Shown piece after piece: positions 14,067-20,437 of a stretch of DNA of 20,437 nucleotides. Positions within the stretch are counted from its first letter, which is position 1. Each line of letters opens with the position of its first letter. This DNA is from Ruminococcaceae bacterium UBA7030 (lineage in GTDB: Bacteria > Bacillota > Clostridia > Oscillospirales > Acutalibacteraceae): contig DLBD01000016.1 of NCBI GenBank assembly GCA_002494125.1, positions 1 to 20,437 on the forward strand. The letters run 5' to 3'. A model generated the notes under the pieces. The model was not told the origin of the DNA, made no database searches, and saw only the letters and a list, made by a program, of their open reading frames with translations. The translations under genes were made by a program, and so were the position numbers.

Positions 14067-15223
14067 TAAGACTCGCTGAAATCCGTATCGAGTGCAACCT
14101 GGAACGTATATTCAGGATACTGTTTCTTTAGTGAAGCAGTAATCTCGTCGTAGACCGCTTTTCTGTCAGGCGCATCAAAGCTTACTACAACATCAAGTCG
14201 CATTGTTTTTTTCTCTTCATTTATATAAAAGCCGTGCATCTGCATAACATATTCATTTGAAAAGACGATATCTCTTACCTCTTTTTTAATACGAATTGCA
14301 TTTTCGTCCTTAGTATTTATCGAGTATACGCCGATAGCGGTAAGAATAACATTGTGCTTCATATAAACCTTAACGCTTATCGCTCTTAAGAGCTCGTCAA
14401 GTTGTGATGCGGAAAATGTATCCGGAACCTCAATATGAACCGAACCGTTAAAGGTATCCGGACCGTAGTTGTTAAGAATAAGGTCATATGCTCCGTAAAC
14501 GCCTTCAAAGGAGCACACGGTTTTCTTAATATCCCTTGCAAGCTCAACATCCACCCTTTCGCCAAGAATTGACGAAATAGCCCCTCTTAACATATCAATA
14601 CCTGATTTAATAATAACTGCGGAAATTATTGCACCAAGCCATGCTTCAAGCGATACTCCCGTTATGAGATAAATCACAGCTGCAATAAGCGTTGAAGCGG
14701 AGATTACCGCATCAAGAGTTGCATCCTCGCCCGAATTGATAAGTGAAGAAGAATTAACCTTTTTACCGACTCCTTTAACATATCTCCCAAGGACGATTTT
14801 CACCAAAACAGCAACGCCGATAATAACTAAAGAGGTTGCGGAATAATCAGGGGTTTCGGGTGTGATAATCTTTTTTACCGACTCTACAAGAGAGGTAACA
14901 CCGGCGTAAAGCACAATTACGGAAATTATCATTGCTGTAAGATATTCAATTCGTCCATGACCGAAAGGATGCTTTTTGTCGGCAGGCTTACCGGCAAGTT
15001 TTGTACCTATTATGGTTATTACTGACGAAGCGGCATCTGAAATATTGTTGACAGCATCAAGCACAACTGCAATTGAGTTTGAAAGAAGTCCGATTACAGC
15101 CTTGAAAGCGGCAAGAAGCACATTTGCAACAATGCCGACAATACTTGTTTTGATTATCTTTTTATCTCTGTCAAATGTAAGAGCCTCACCGTCGGAGCCT
15201 GTTACCATTTCTTTAATTTCCAT
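14066..15223 (-). CDS. Cation diffusion facilitator (CDF) metal exporter
   Basis: A 385-residue CDF with about six membrane helices and a cytoplasmic C-terminal domain (from about residue 215) of the usual dimerising fold. The start is the ATG at 15223 after GGAGAT; the longer frame upstream has no ribosome binding site. The transport site reads Asn59-xxx-Asp63 in helix 2 and Asp167-xxx-Asp171 in helix 5, an NDDD set instead of the HDHD of zinc exporters. NDDD is known from pneumococcal MntE, so manganese export is the best guess (inference). HPFGHGRIEYL between helices 2 and 3 is standard. It is transcribed from a perfect consensus promoter, with a HAD phosphatase gene following. Confidence 0.92.
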   Translation of the reverse strand: MEIKEMVTGSDGEALTFDRDKKIIKTSIVGIVANVLLAAFKAVIGLLSNSIAVVLDAVNNISDAASSVITIIGTKLAGKPADKKHPFGHGRIEYLTAMIISVIVLYAGVTSLVESVKKIITPETPDYSATSLVIIGVAVLVKIVLGRYVKGVGKKVNSSSLINSGEDATLDAVISASTLIAAVIYLITGVSLEAWLGAIISAVIIKSGIDMLRGAISSILGERVDVELARDIKKTVCSFEGVYGAYDLILNNYGPDTFNGSVHIEVPDTFSASQLDELLRAISVKVYMKHNVILTAIGVYSINTKDENAIRIKKEVRDIVFSNEYVMQMHGFYINEEKKTMRLDVVVSFDAPDRKAVYDEITASLKKQYPEYTFQVALDTDFSES

Positions 15224-15251
15224 AATGAATCTCCTTTTTTTATATAAAAGA

Positions 15252-15280
15252 ATTATAGATAAAGATTTATAAAATGTCAA
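15252..15280 (-). promoter_or_regulatory. Perfect consensus sigma-A promoter of the CDF-HAD operon
   Basis: Minus strand TTGACA (15280-15275), exactly 17 nt, TATAAT (15257-15252). Both hexamers are perfect, followed by GGAGAT before the CDF start at 15223. Confidence 0.88.
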
Positions 15281-15296
15281 ATAACTTAAAATTATA

Positions 15297-15325
15297 TTTA
15301 CATATTAAGCAAAAAAAGCTATTAT
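15297..15325 (+). promoter_or_regulatory. Candidate promoter of the alpha/beta hydrolase
   Basis: TTTACA (15297-15302), 17 nt, TATTAT (15320-15325), then GGAGGG at 15345-15350. It is divergent from and close to the CDF promoter. Confidence 0.45.
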
Positions 15326-15354
15326 ATATTATATTCATAATTTCGGAGGGTAAT

Positions 15355-16152
15355 ATGTCAGAATATCAGATACTTAATGTAAAAACAGATTCGTTTGAAA
15401 CGGATTATATAAAATTCGGAAGAGGTAAAAAACCGTTTGTTATAATTCCCGGATTGAGCCTTAAGAGTGTTATCGGCTCTGCCGCGGCTGTTGCAGGTGC
15501 GTACAAGGATTTCGCAAATGATTATACGGTATATGTAATAGACAGAAGAAAAGATTTACCTAAAGGCTCCGGAATAATTGACATGGCTGACGATACAGCA
15601 AATGTTATGAAAGCACTCGGAATTGAAGAGGCTTATATTTTTGCCACTTCACAGGGCGGTATGATTGCACAGTACGTTGCAATAAATTATCCGAAGCTTG
15701 TAAAAAAGCTTGTACTTGGTTCGTCTGCATCAAAAATATATGACGAGGCAAAGAAAGTTTTAACCGATTGGTCAGCTTTCGCAAAAGCCGGAGAGATAGA
15801 TGCTCTCTGCCGTGATTTCGTTAAAAGACTTTATTCAAAGCCATTTGCCGAAAAATACGGCGAGCTCATCGTTAAGATGAACGCTGACGCAAGCAATGAA
15901 GAGATTGACAGATTTCTTACTTCTTGCGATTCGTTTGAGGGCTTTGACGTTACAGGTGAGCTTAACAAGATTATGTGTCCTACACTTGTTATCGGTTCAG
16001 AGGAGGACTGTGTTCTCACACCTGCCGCATCGTATGAAACCGCAAGAATTCTCGGCTGTGACATATATATGTACGGCGACGGATATCAGCACGCAGTATA
16101 TGACGAAGCGCCTGATTACAAGGAAAGACTTTTGAATTTCTTTTCTGAATAA
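15355..16152 (+). CDS. Alpha/beta-fold hydrolase
   Basis: A 265-residue single-domain hydrolase. The start is the ATG at 15355 behind GGAGGG; the longer frame begins in AT-rich promoter sequence. Visible features are the oxyanion-hole region IIPGLSL, the nucleophile elbow ATSQGG with Ser99, the acid Asp218 in GSEEDCV and His246 in GYQHAVY, a complete triad. The substrate is unknown; it is similar in layout to small esterases and C-C hydrolases. No signal peptide, so cytoplasmic. A single-gene unit ending in a strong hairpin terminator. Confidence 0.92.
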   Translation: MSEYQILNVKTDSFETDYIKFGRGKKPFVIIPGLSLKSVIGSAAAVAGAYKDFANDYTVYVIDRRKDLPKGSGIIDMADDTANVMKALGIEEAYIFATSQGGMIAQYVAINYPKLVKKLVLGSSASKIYDEAKKVLTDWSAFAKAGEIDALCRDFVKRLYSKPFAEKYGELIVKMNADASNEEIDRFLTSCDSFEGFDVTGELNKIMCPTLVIGSEEDCVLTPAASYETARILGCDIYMYGDGYQHAVYDEAPDYKERLLNFFSE

Positions 16153-16158
16153 ATGAGA

Positions 16159-16188
16159 ATGTCCATTGGTAAACCGATGGACATTTTT
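16159..16188 (+). terminator. Rho-independent terminator of the alpha/beta hydrolase
   Basis: Stem ATGTCCATTGG (16159-16169) with CCGATGGACAT (16174-16184), one T-G wobble, TAAA loop, followed by TTTT. Confidence 0.88.
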
Positions 16189-16194
16189 ATATTC

Positions 16195-16374
16195 TTAATT
16201 ATTTTCAGCGTTCATAATTGCTTCAACCTTATCTTTATTCGTATAAAGAGTGCATCCGCCTATGTGATCATCCAAAAGGAGTCCCTCGTTCTGAAGAGCT
16301 CTGAATATTAAAAGCCATAGCCGTTCGTCCTTTTTATTATGCAATATATAATAGCCGTAAACGTAATAATGCAC
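16195..16374 (-). CDS. Possible small protein gene (59 aa) after nadE
   Basis: An open frame on the minus strand from a GTG at 16374 to TAA at 16195. The product has an aromatic, hydrophobic N-terminus (HYYVYGYYILHN), then KKDERLWLLIFRALQNEGLL and a tail with DDHIGGCTLYTNKDKVEAI. The frame stays open upstream of the GTG and continues as a hydrophobic segment (VLIITILIAVNV) to a TGA in the end of nadE, but that part has no start codon. It may be a real small membrane protein with an unusual start, a 5'-deleted remnant or chance. There is no clear ribosome binding site. Family not recognised. Confidence 0.35.
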   Translation of the reverse strand: MHYYVYGYYILHNKKDERLWLLIFRALQNEGLLLDDHIGGCTLYTNKDKVEAIMNAENN

Positions 16375-16386
16375 ATTTACGGCTAT
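16351..16386 (-). repeat. 11-bp perfect inverted repeat downstream of nadE
   Basis: ATAGCCGTAAA (16351-16361) and TTTACGGCTAT (16376-16386) with a 14-nt loop, starting 14 nt past the nadE stop. On the minus strand it is followed by TATATATTG, not a clean T tract, so it is at best a weak terminator or an mRNA 3'-end stabiliser for nadE. Confidence 0.6.
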
Positions 16387-16400
16387 CAGTATCGTGATAA

Positions 16401-17132
16401 TTAATACTCTATTTCAGGTTCAAAGGCAGGCATAAGCTCAAGCTTAAACTGATTTATCTTATGAAGTCGGTCGATTTTTTCTTTCTTTTCCAAGTCATCA
16501 ATTTCGCCTGTTCTTATATAGCGGTCAAGCTCGGCATAAGTAAAGCCAAGGTTTTCCTCGTCAGTTTTTCCGCAAAGTCCGTCAATCGGAACCTTGTGCA
16601 CAAGAACATCCGGAAGCCCGAGAAGAGTCCCTATTTCCTTCATTTCAGCAACGGTAAGATGTGAGCACGGACTGAAATCACCGGCAGCATCGCCGTATCG
16701 TGTCGAATAACCAACCCAGTCCTCTGAAAGATTACAGGTGTTTGCAACTCTGCCGTTATGGCTCTGTGAAACCGCATAGAGAGTTGACATCCTGATTCTC
16801 GGCGGAAGGTTTGTCCTGCTTTGAGGTGAAAGGTCAAACGGAATACTGTTCGTAAGTCCTTCTACTGCATCCTTAATATTGACAACATAATGCTTTATAC
16901 CAAGGTGGCTGACAAGAAGCTTTGCCATATCAATATCACTTTGCTCACCGCACGGCATAAGAACGCCGATAACCCTGTCTTTTCCGAGCGCTTCGACGCA
17001 TAGTGCAGCGACGATGGAACTGTCCTTACCGCCGGAAATACCGACAATTGCATTGCAGCCCTTACCGTTTTCCTCAAAGAAATCTCTAATCCAGTTTACA
17101 CATTCGTCCTTAACCTTTTTGGCATTAAACAT
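16401..17132 (-). CDS. nadE: NH3-dependent NAD synthetase
   Basis: NadE amidates nicotinate-adenine dinucleotide (NaAD) to NAD using ATP and ammonia. The 243-residue protein is the short form without a glutaminase domain. The PP-loop SGGKDSS is at 33-39, and RYGDAAGDFSP, LSEDWVGYSTRYGD and LCGKTDEENLG mark the substrate loops. I choose the ATG at 17132: the upstream in-frame ATG at 17153 would put the AGAGGGAT ribosome binding site inside the coding region. A 95-nt foldable leader lies upstream. Together with pncC this covers NMN recycling to NAD. Confidence 0.95.
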   Translation of the reverse strand: MFNAKKVKDECVNWIRDFFEENGKGCNAIVGISGGKDSSIVAALCVEALGKDRVIGVLMPCGEQSDIDMAKLLVSHLGIKHYVVNIKDAVEGLTNSIPFDLSPQSRTNLPPRIRMSTLYAVSQSHNGRVANTCNLSEDWVGYSTRYGDAAGDFSPCSHLTVAEMKEIGTLLGLPDVLVHKVPIDGLCGKTDEENLGFTYAELDRYIRTGEIDDLEKKEKIDRLHKINQFKLELMPAFEPEIEY

Positions 17133-17151
17133 AATAATATCCCTCTTTGTC

Positions 17152-17217
17152 AAGCTTTACGCATATTAGGTGCATTATCGCTCGCTATTAAAGCACCATT
17201 AGTACACGCTGTAAGCT
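17152..17217 (-). promoter_or_regulatory. Foldable nadE leader RNA (candidate cis-regulatory element)
   Basis: In the roughly 95-nt nadE leader, two segments pair over a long range. A basal helix forms from AGCTTACAGCGT at the 5' side and ATGCGTAAAGCT at the 3' side (bulged A, one G-T pair), enclosing GGTGC/GCACC around a 19-nt loop TTTAATAGCGAGCGATAAT. The basal helix closes about 10 nt before the AGAGGGAT ribosome binding site. No terminator follows, so control, if any, would be at translation. It does not match a riboswitch class I can recall. Co-variation has not been tested. Confidence 0.4.
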
Positions 17218-17232
17218 CAGTAAATCTTTTTA

Positions 17233-17261
17233 ATTATATCACACAAAAGTCACAAAATCAA
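17233..17261 (-). promoter_or_regulatory. Promoter of nadE
   Basis: Minus strand TTGATT (17261-17256), 17 nt, TATAAT (17238-17233). The predicted start leaves a leader of about 95 nt before the nadE ATG. Confidence 0.65.
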
Positions 17262-17287
17262 ACAAACTAAATTATTATATTATTTAT

Positions 17288-17316
17288 TTGACATATTTTG
17301 TAAAAAATGTAATAAT
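17288..17316 (+). promoter_or_regulatory. Promoter of the DUF5684 gene
   Basis: TTGACA (17288-17293), 16-nt spacer, TAATAAT (17310-17316), followed by AAAGGAG at 17340-17346 and the ATG at 17354. The -35 is perfect. Confidence 0.65.
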
Positions 17317-17353
17317 ATATATGGAAATAAAATATTATGAAAGGAGAAATACT

Positions 17354-17746
17354 ATGGATACATATGAACAATTTGCTCAGCTTCCCGTTGGCGCTCAGAT
17401 AGTTTCAGGTATATGTGCATTTATTGTTGTAGTTCTTTCAATCATTGCTAACTGGAAACTTTTTGAAAAAGCAGGCGAGGCAGGTTGGAAGGCAATTATC
17501 CCGATTTACAACATTTACATTCTTTGTAAAATTGTTGACGGTAACGGATGGAAATTCCTTCTTCTTATAATTCCTGTTGTTAATTTTGTCTATACGATAA
17601 TCTTAAACCTCAGAGAAGCTAAAGCATATGGCAAGGGCGTTGGTTTCGGTATCGGATTAATCTTCTTCCCGACAATCTTCACACTTATCCTTGGCTTTGG
17701 TTCTGCTCAGTACGTTGGTCCTAAGGGGCAACCGAAAGTTCAGTAA
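17354..17746 (+). CDS. DUF5684 family small membrane protein
   Basis: A 130-residue protein with about three or four hydrophobic helices. It matches the DUF5684 pattern: KLFEKAGEAGWKAIIPIYNI, then a GWKFLLLIIPVVNF helix, REAKAYGKGVGFGIGLIF, and the ending LGFGSAQYVGP. The family is widespread in bacteria, sometimes fused to signal peptidase domains, and has no established function. The start is the ATG at 17354 behind AAAGGAG; the longer upstream frame overlaps the promoter and lacks a binding site. It is monocistronic. Confidence 0.88.
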   Translation: MDTYEQFAQLPVGAQIVSGICAFIVVVLSIIANWKLFEKAGEAGWKAIIPIYNIYILCKIVDGNGWKFLLLIIPVVNFVYTIILNLREAKAYGKGVGFGIGLIFFPTIFTLILGFGSAQYVGPKGQPKVQ

Positions 17747-17758
17747 GAGTAAAAAATT

Positions 17759-17792
17759 ATCCGACAAGGTTTCTGCCTTGTCGGATTTTTTT
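17759..17792 (+). terminator. Rho-independent terminator of the DUF5684 gene
   Basis: Perfect 11-bp stem ATCCGACAAGG (17759-17769) with CCTTGTCGGAT (17776-17786), TTTCTG loop, then T7. Confidence 0.95.
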
Positions 17793-17793
17793 A

Positions 17794-17822
17794 GTGACAA
17801 ACGGATAAGCAGATGATATAAT
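17794..17822 (+). promoter_or_regulatory. Promoter of the YdcF-domain membrane protein gene
   Basis: GTGACA (17794-17799), 17 nt, TATAAT (17817-17822); five of six and six of six matches. It begins directly after the T tract of the previous terminator. Confidence 0.65.
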
Positions 17823-17850
17823 AGCACCGAAAAAGCACGAGGTACTATTT

Positions 17851-19332
17851 ATGAAAAACAAGACGCTGACAATTCTTATTTCGGGATATTTAATTATAAC
17901 GGTATTAACTTGGATAGTTGTAATACTTGCAGGTCGCACATATGACCTCTATATTCCAAATGCCGAGAAAAGTGAAAATATAGTAATTGAATATTCACAG
18001 GAAGGAATCATCGAGCTTAAAGACCAGAGCTATGAAAACGGATATACACACCTCACATTCAAATCTCTGAGAAAAGGAAATGTAAATTTAAGCACAACAA
18101 TTCACCATATCAACACTGATGAAAACGGATTATATACAACTTACTATTCCGATATTAAGGTAACGCCGCTCAAGACGATAATAATATCAGGCGTTGACTT
18201 TTGCGGTTATCAGTATCTATGTCTTGGCTTTGCGATTATAGACCTGTTTACTATGATAGTATTCTTTAAGCAGTTCAGATACAGAAAAAAGCACCAGTTT
18301 TTCTCATACAGGACTGTTATCGACCTGACTATTGCAGTATTTTTTACAATGCAGTTTATGATACTTTCTTCAATTCTTGCCGCAAATACTCTGTTTCCGT
18401 ATATTGTTGACGCATATATGATGTATAATTTTGCCGGACTTGCAACGTCAATTATTTTTATAGCATCACTACCTATAAGCCTTGCTTTCGCAGGATTTCT
18501 TGCGGTGAGTAATCTTGTGCTCATAAAAAAAGAAGGGCTCGGTAAAAACAATCTCTTTGCGTTTTTCATAAGTGCAATAATTATTACCGGAAGTGCTTTA
18601 TGTATATTATTGCTTATTAAAAACCCTAATTCCGTTTCCGCAACGCTTACCGATGCAACGCAGACTGCTATGCGTTGCATAGTATCAAGCTTATTTATAT
18701 ACTTTCAGCTTCTCCTGTTTTCAACACTTTACTGCACCTTTTACGCATCACGGCACGAGCCGAAGCGAAATCAGGATTTTATAATAATTCTTGGTTGCCA
18801 GATAAGAAGTGACGGGACTCCCCTACCTCTTCTTCAGGGGAGGATTGACAGAGCCATAGAATTTTACAATAAGCAGATTGATGAAACGGGAAAGCAGGCT
18901 CATTTTATTGCATCGGGAGGTCAGGGAAGCGACGAGATAATACCCGAAGCACAAAGTATAAAAAATTATCTCGTTAATAAAGGTATTGATGAAAGTCTTA
19001 TTTATACAGAAGAAAAATCGACAAACACACTTGAGAATATGCTGTTTTCCAAAGAGATAGCAGACTCTGTTAAAAAGAACTCGAACATTCTTTTTTCGAC
19101 GACCAACTATCATATTTTCAGGAGCGGTATTTACAGCGCAAAAGCAAATATGCAGGCAGACGGAATAGGGGCTAAAACAAAGTGGTATTTCTGGCCAAAC
19201 GCACAAATAAGAGAGTTTATCGGCCTTAATGCAAATGAGTTCTTAATTAATCTTTTGTTTGACGCAATAGCAATCGGCACAACAGTTTTCGTTTCAAATA
19301 TGCCTTCGATTATCAATTTAATATTCAGATAA
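17851..19332 (+). CDS. Multi-pass membrane protein with C-terminal YdcF/DUF218 domain
   Basis: A 493-residue protein in three parts. (1) A signal-anchor helix (about 7-27) and an extracytoplasmic beta-rich segment (about 28-115, with ENIVIEYSQEGIIELKDQSY). (2) About six membrane helices (116-300). (3) A DUF218 domain (about 309-480) with DFIIILGCQIRSDGTPLPLL, FIASGGQGSDE, a SEA-like SIKNYL region, TNTLENM, and NYHIFRSGIY. DUF218 proteins (SanA, ElyC, YdcF) are linked to the cell envelope in Enterobacteria; YdcF binds S-adenosylmethionine. Function here is unknown. The ATG at 17851 follows GAGGT. The extracytoplasmic segment ahead of the membrane block is less usual than the plain DUF218 layout. 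Confidence 0.85.
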   Translation: MKNKTLTILISGYLIITVLTWIVVILAGRTYDLYIPNAEKSENIVIEYSQEGIIELKDQSYENGYTHLTFKSLRKGNVNLSTTIHHINTDENGLYTTYYSDIKVTPLKTIIISGVDFCGYQYLCLGFAIIDLFTMIVFFKQFRYRKKHQFFSYRTVIDLTIAVFFTMQFMILSSILAANTLFPYIVDAYMMYNFAGLATSIIFIASLPISLAFAGFLAVSNLVLIKKEGLGKNNLFAFFISAIIITGSALCILLLIKNPNSVSATLTDATQTAMRCIVSSLFIYFQLLLFSTLYCTFYASRHEPKRNQDFIIILGCQIRSDGTPLPLLQGRIDRAIEFYNKQIDETGKQAHFIASGGQGSDEIIPEAQSIKNYLVNKGIDESLIYTEEKSTNTLENMLFSKEIADSVKKNSNILFSTTNYHIFRSGIYSAKANMQADGIGAKTKWYFWPNAQIREFIGLNANEFLINLLFDAIAIGTTVFVSNMPSIINLIFR

Positions 19333-19333
19333 A

Positions 19334-19388
19334 AAATAACACTCTGAAGGAGCACCTAAAGGCGAGGTGCCCTTTAAGAGTGTTATTT
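19334..19388. terminator. Long bidirectional terminator overlapping the dinB stop codon
   Basis: AAATAACACTCT (19334-19345) pairs perfectly with AGAGTGTTATTT (19377-19388); inside are GAAGG/CCTTT and GCACCT/AGGTGC, capped by AAAGGCG. T-rich sequence follows on both strands. The plus-side arm overlaps the last codons of the minus-strand dinB gene, including its TAA at 19383-19385. Confidence 0.9.
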
Positions 19389-20393
19389 CTTTTTCGGACG
19401 TCTTGTATTAATAGTTGAGCCGAGAAGTATTTTTGAATCGCCGAATTTGTTACGTATACTATCAACCGCAGCGTCGAGGTTTCTCTTTTTGTCAAGCTCG
19501 TCATTATTGCTGCCGAAGAGCGAAAGCTGTTCACCGCTTTCCTTAGTTATATCTCCAAGGGATACGCCGATAAGTCTGAGCGGTGATTTTCCGTTCCATG
19601 CTTCACGTAAAAGCTCTTTTGAAACATCATATATATCCTTTGTAATATCAGTTGGAAATTCTGACTGGCGCTGGTGCGTTTTAGTTTTGAAATGGTTGTC
19701 ACGAATTGTGACGCATACATTATACGCCCTTGCGCCGTCAGCTCTCATTCTTGATGCGGCAGCGTCTGAAAGTGCGAGAAGGAGCCGGTCCGCTGACGCG
19801 AAATCCGTTACATCCTCATCAACGGTAATTGAATGTCCGTAGCTTTTAACCTGTCTTTGCTTCGACTCAACAGGCGAATTATCAATGCCGTTTGCAAAAC
19901 TGTGCATCTGCTCGCCTGCTTTGTTGCCGAGCATGGATTTAATCACGTTTATATCGGAATGAGCAAGATCGCCTATTGTACGAATATAAAGGCTTTCAAG
20001 CTTTTGAGCGCTCGCTTTTCCGAGAAAAAGTAAATCACGCACGGGAAGAGGCCACATTTTTTCTTCAATCTCATCATCAAAAAGAGTATGCACTTTGTCA
20101 GGCTTTTCAAAATCGCTTGCCATTTTTGCAAGAAGTTTGTTACTTCCTACGCCGACATTTACGGTAAAGCCAAGCTCGTTTTTTATTCTATCCTTAAGCT
20201 CATACGCAGTTTTAATAATATCGGGATAAAGGTGCTCCATACCGCTCATATCAAGGAAACACTCGTCAATAGAAAACTCCTCAACGCTTGGCGAATACTG
20301 ACGGCAGATATCCTTAAACGCCTTTGAATATTCGCTGTAAAGGCTGAAATCGGGCGGAGTTATTTTAAGGTTCGGGCATTTTCTCAATGCCAT
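19383..20393 (-). CDS. dinB: DNA polymerase IV-like (DinB, Y family), surviving open frame
   Basis: Y-family translesion polymerase. The open frame of 336 codons from an ATG at 20393 includes the second catalytic motif SIDECFLDMSG, the helix-hairpin-helix region (GKASAQKLESLYIRTIGDLA) and the C-terminal little-finger domain with KSYGHSITVDEDV and LRLIGVSLGDI. The N-terminus with the first catalytic aspartate should lie upstream, beyond the window. Immediately upstream in the same frame is a stop codon (20421-20423) that sits inside recognisable DinB sequence. The ATG here is therefore probably an internal methionine, and the piece alone would lack the first metal-binding Asp. Confidence 0.85.
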   Translation of the reverse strand: MALRKCPNLKITPPDFSLYSEYSKAFKDICRQYSPSVEEFSIDECFLDMSGMEHLYPDIIKTAYELKDRIKNELGFTVNVGVGSNKLLAKMASDFEKPDKVHTLFDDEIEEKMWPLPVRDLLFLGKASAQKLESLYIRTIGDLAHSDINVIKSMLGNKAGEQMHSFANGIDNSPVESKQRQVKSYGHSITVDEDVTDFASADRLLLALSDAAASRMRADGARAYNVCVTIRDNHFKTKTHQRQSEFPTDITKDIYDVSKELLREAWNGKSPLRLIGVSLGDITKESGEQLSLFGSNNDELDKKRNLDAAVDSIRNKFGDSKILLGSTINTRRPKKK

Positions 20394-20437
20394 TGAAATC
20401 GGCTCGCCGGTATTTATCTTTTACGCCTTTGCGGGGA
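20394..20437 (-). pseudogene. dinB: Upstream dinB coding sequence interrupted by an in-frame TAA
   Basis: Read in the dinB frame, the window end encodes PAKA, then TAA (20421-20423), then KINTGEPIS, which runs straight into MALRKCPNL. Family members have an aromatic residue at the stop position (PAKAY/F...TGEP). TAT or TAC to TAA is one base change. Either the gene is inactivated by a nonsense mutation or the assembly has a base error. Confidence 0.6.

Noticed and set aside
20421..20423. Reassigned TAA codon (alternative genetic code)
   Set aside because: TAA is used as an ordinary stop throughout the window (for example yfmF, folD and the dinB stop itself), so recoding is unlikely.
1..20437. 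CRISPR array, insertion sequence or antiviral defence island
   Set aside because: I looked for regularly spaced repeats, transposase or integrase motifs and clustered defence domains and saw none in the window.

Overview
The window looks like core chromosome of a low-to-mid G+C Gram-positive of class Clostridia, most likely an Oscillospiraceae/Ruminococcus-type gut anaerobe. The reasons are the ctsR-mcsA-mcsB-clpC operon with CtsR heptad operators, the paired M16-like proteins of the EF-P modification type, strong AGGAGG-type ribosome binding sites, consensus sigma-A promoters and Rho-independent terminators between most convergent genes. This is inferred from gene content only; no database was searched.

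Layout. 1-600: an AT-rich, start-less reading-frame fragment at the left edge, a perfect hairpin terminator, a tRNA-Thr(CGT), and upstream of it in the same transcript a tRNA-like remnant folded into a terminator-like hairpin. 602-5816 (minus): operon yfmF - yfmH - lgt - folD - pncC/cinA - small membrane protein, with overlapping or closely spaced genes. 5909-6676 (minus): three very small coupled genes of unknown function. 6742-7203 (plus): YfcE-type phosphoesterase. 7258-11419 (minus): heat-shock operon ctsR-mcsA-mcsB-clpC behind a promoter carrying three CtsR boxes. 11764-13158 (plus): secreted beta-helix protein. 13248-15223 (minus): HAD phosphatase and CDF metal exporter. 15355-16152 (plus): alpha/beta hydrolase. 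16195-17132 (minus): nadE, behind a foldable leader and followed by a tiny possible gene. 17354-17746 (plus): DUF5684 membrane protein. 17851-19332 (plus): membrane protein with a YdcF/DUF218 domain. 19383-20437 (minus): dinB-like polymerase, cut by the window edge and interrupted by an in-frame stop codon.

How the genes work together. The heat-shock operon is the most interesting block. In Bacillus, CtsR represses it, McsA/McsB mark proteins with phospho-arginine, and ClpC recognises the mark. Here McsA looks intact. McsB, however, has lost all five conserved substrate/nucleotide arginines, the catalytic acidic loop and the whole C-terminal domain. ClpC has lost one of its two phospho-arginine-binding glutamates. 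The arrangement suggests an arginine-kinase system that has decayed or been repurposed into a pseudokinase regulator. Other points for follow-up are the nadE leader RNA, the tRNA-like leader element upstream of tRNA-Thr, the three-microprotein operon and the nonsense codon in dinB. I see no CRISPR array, insertion sequence, prophage or antiviral island.
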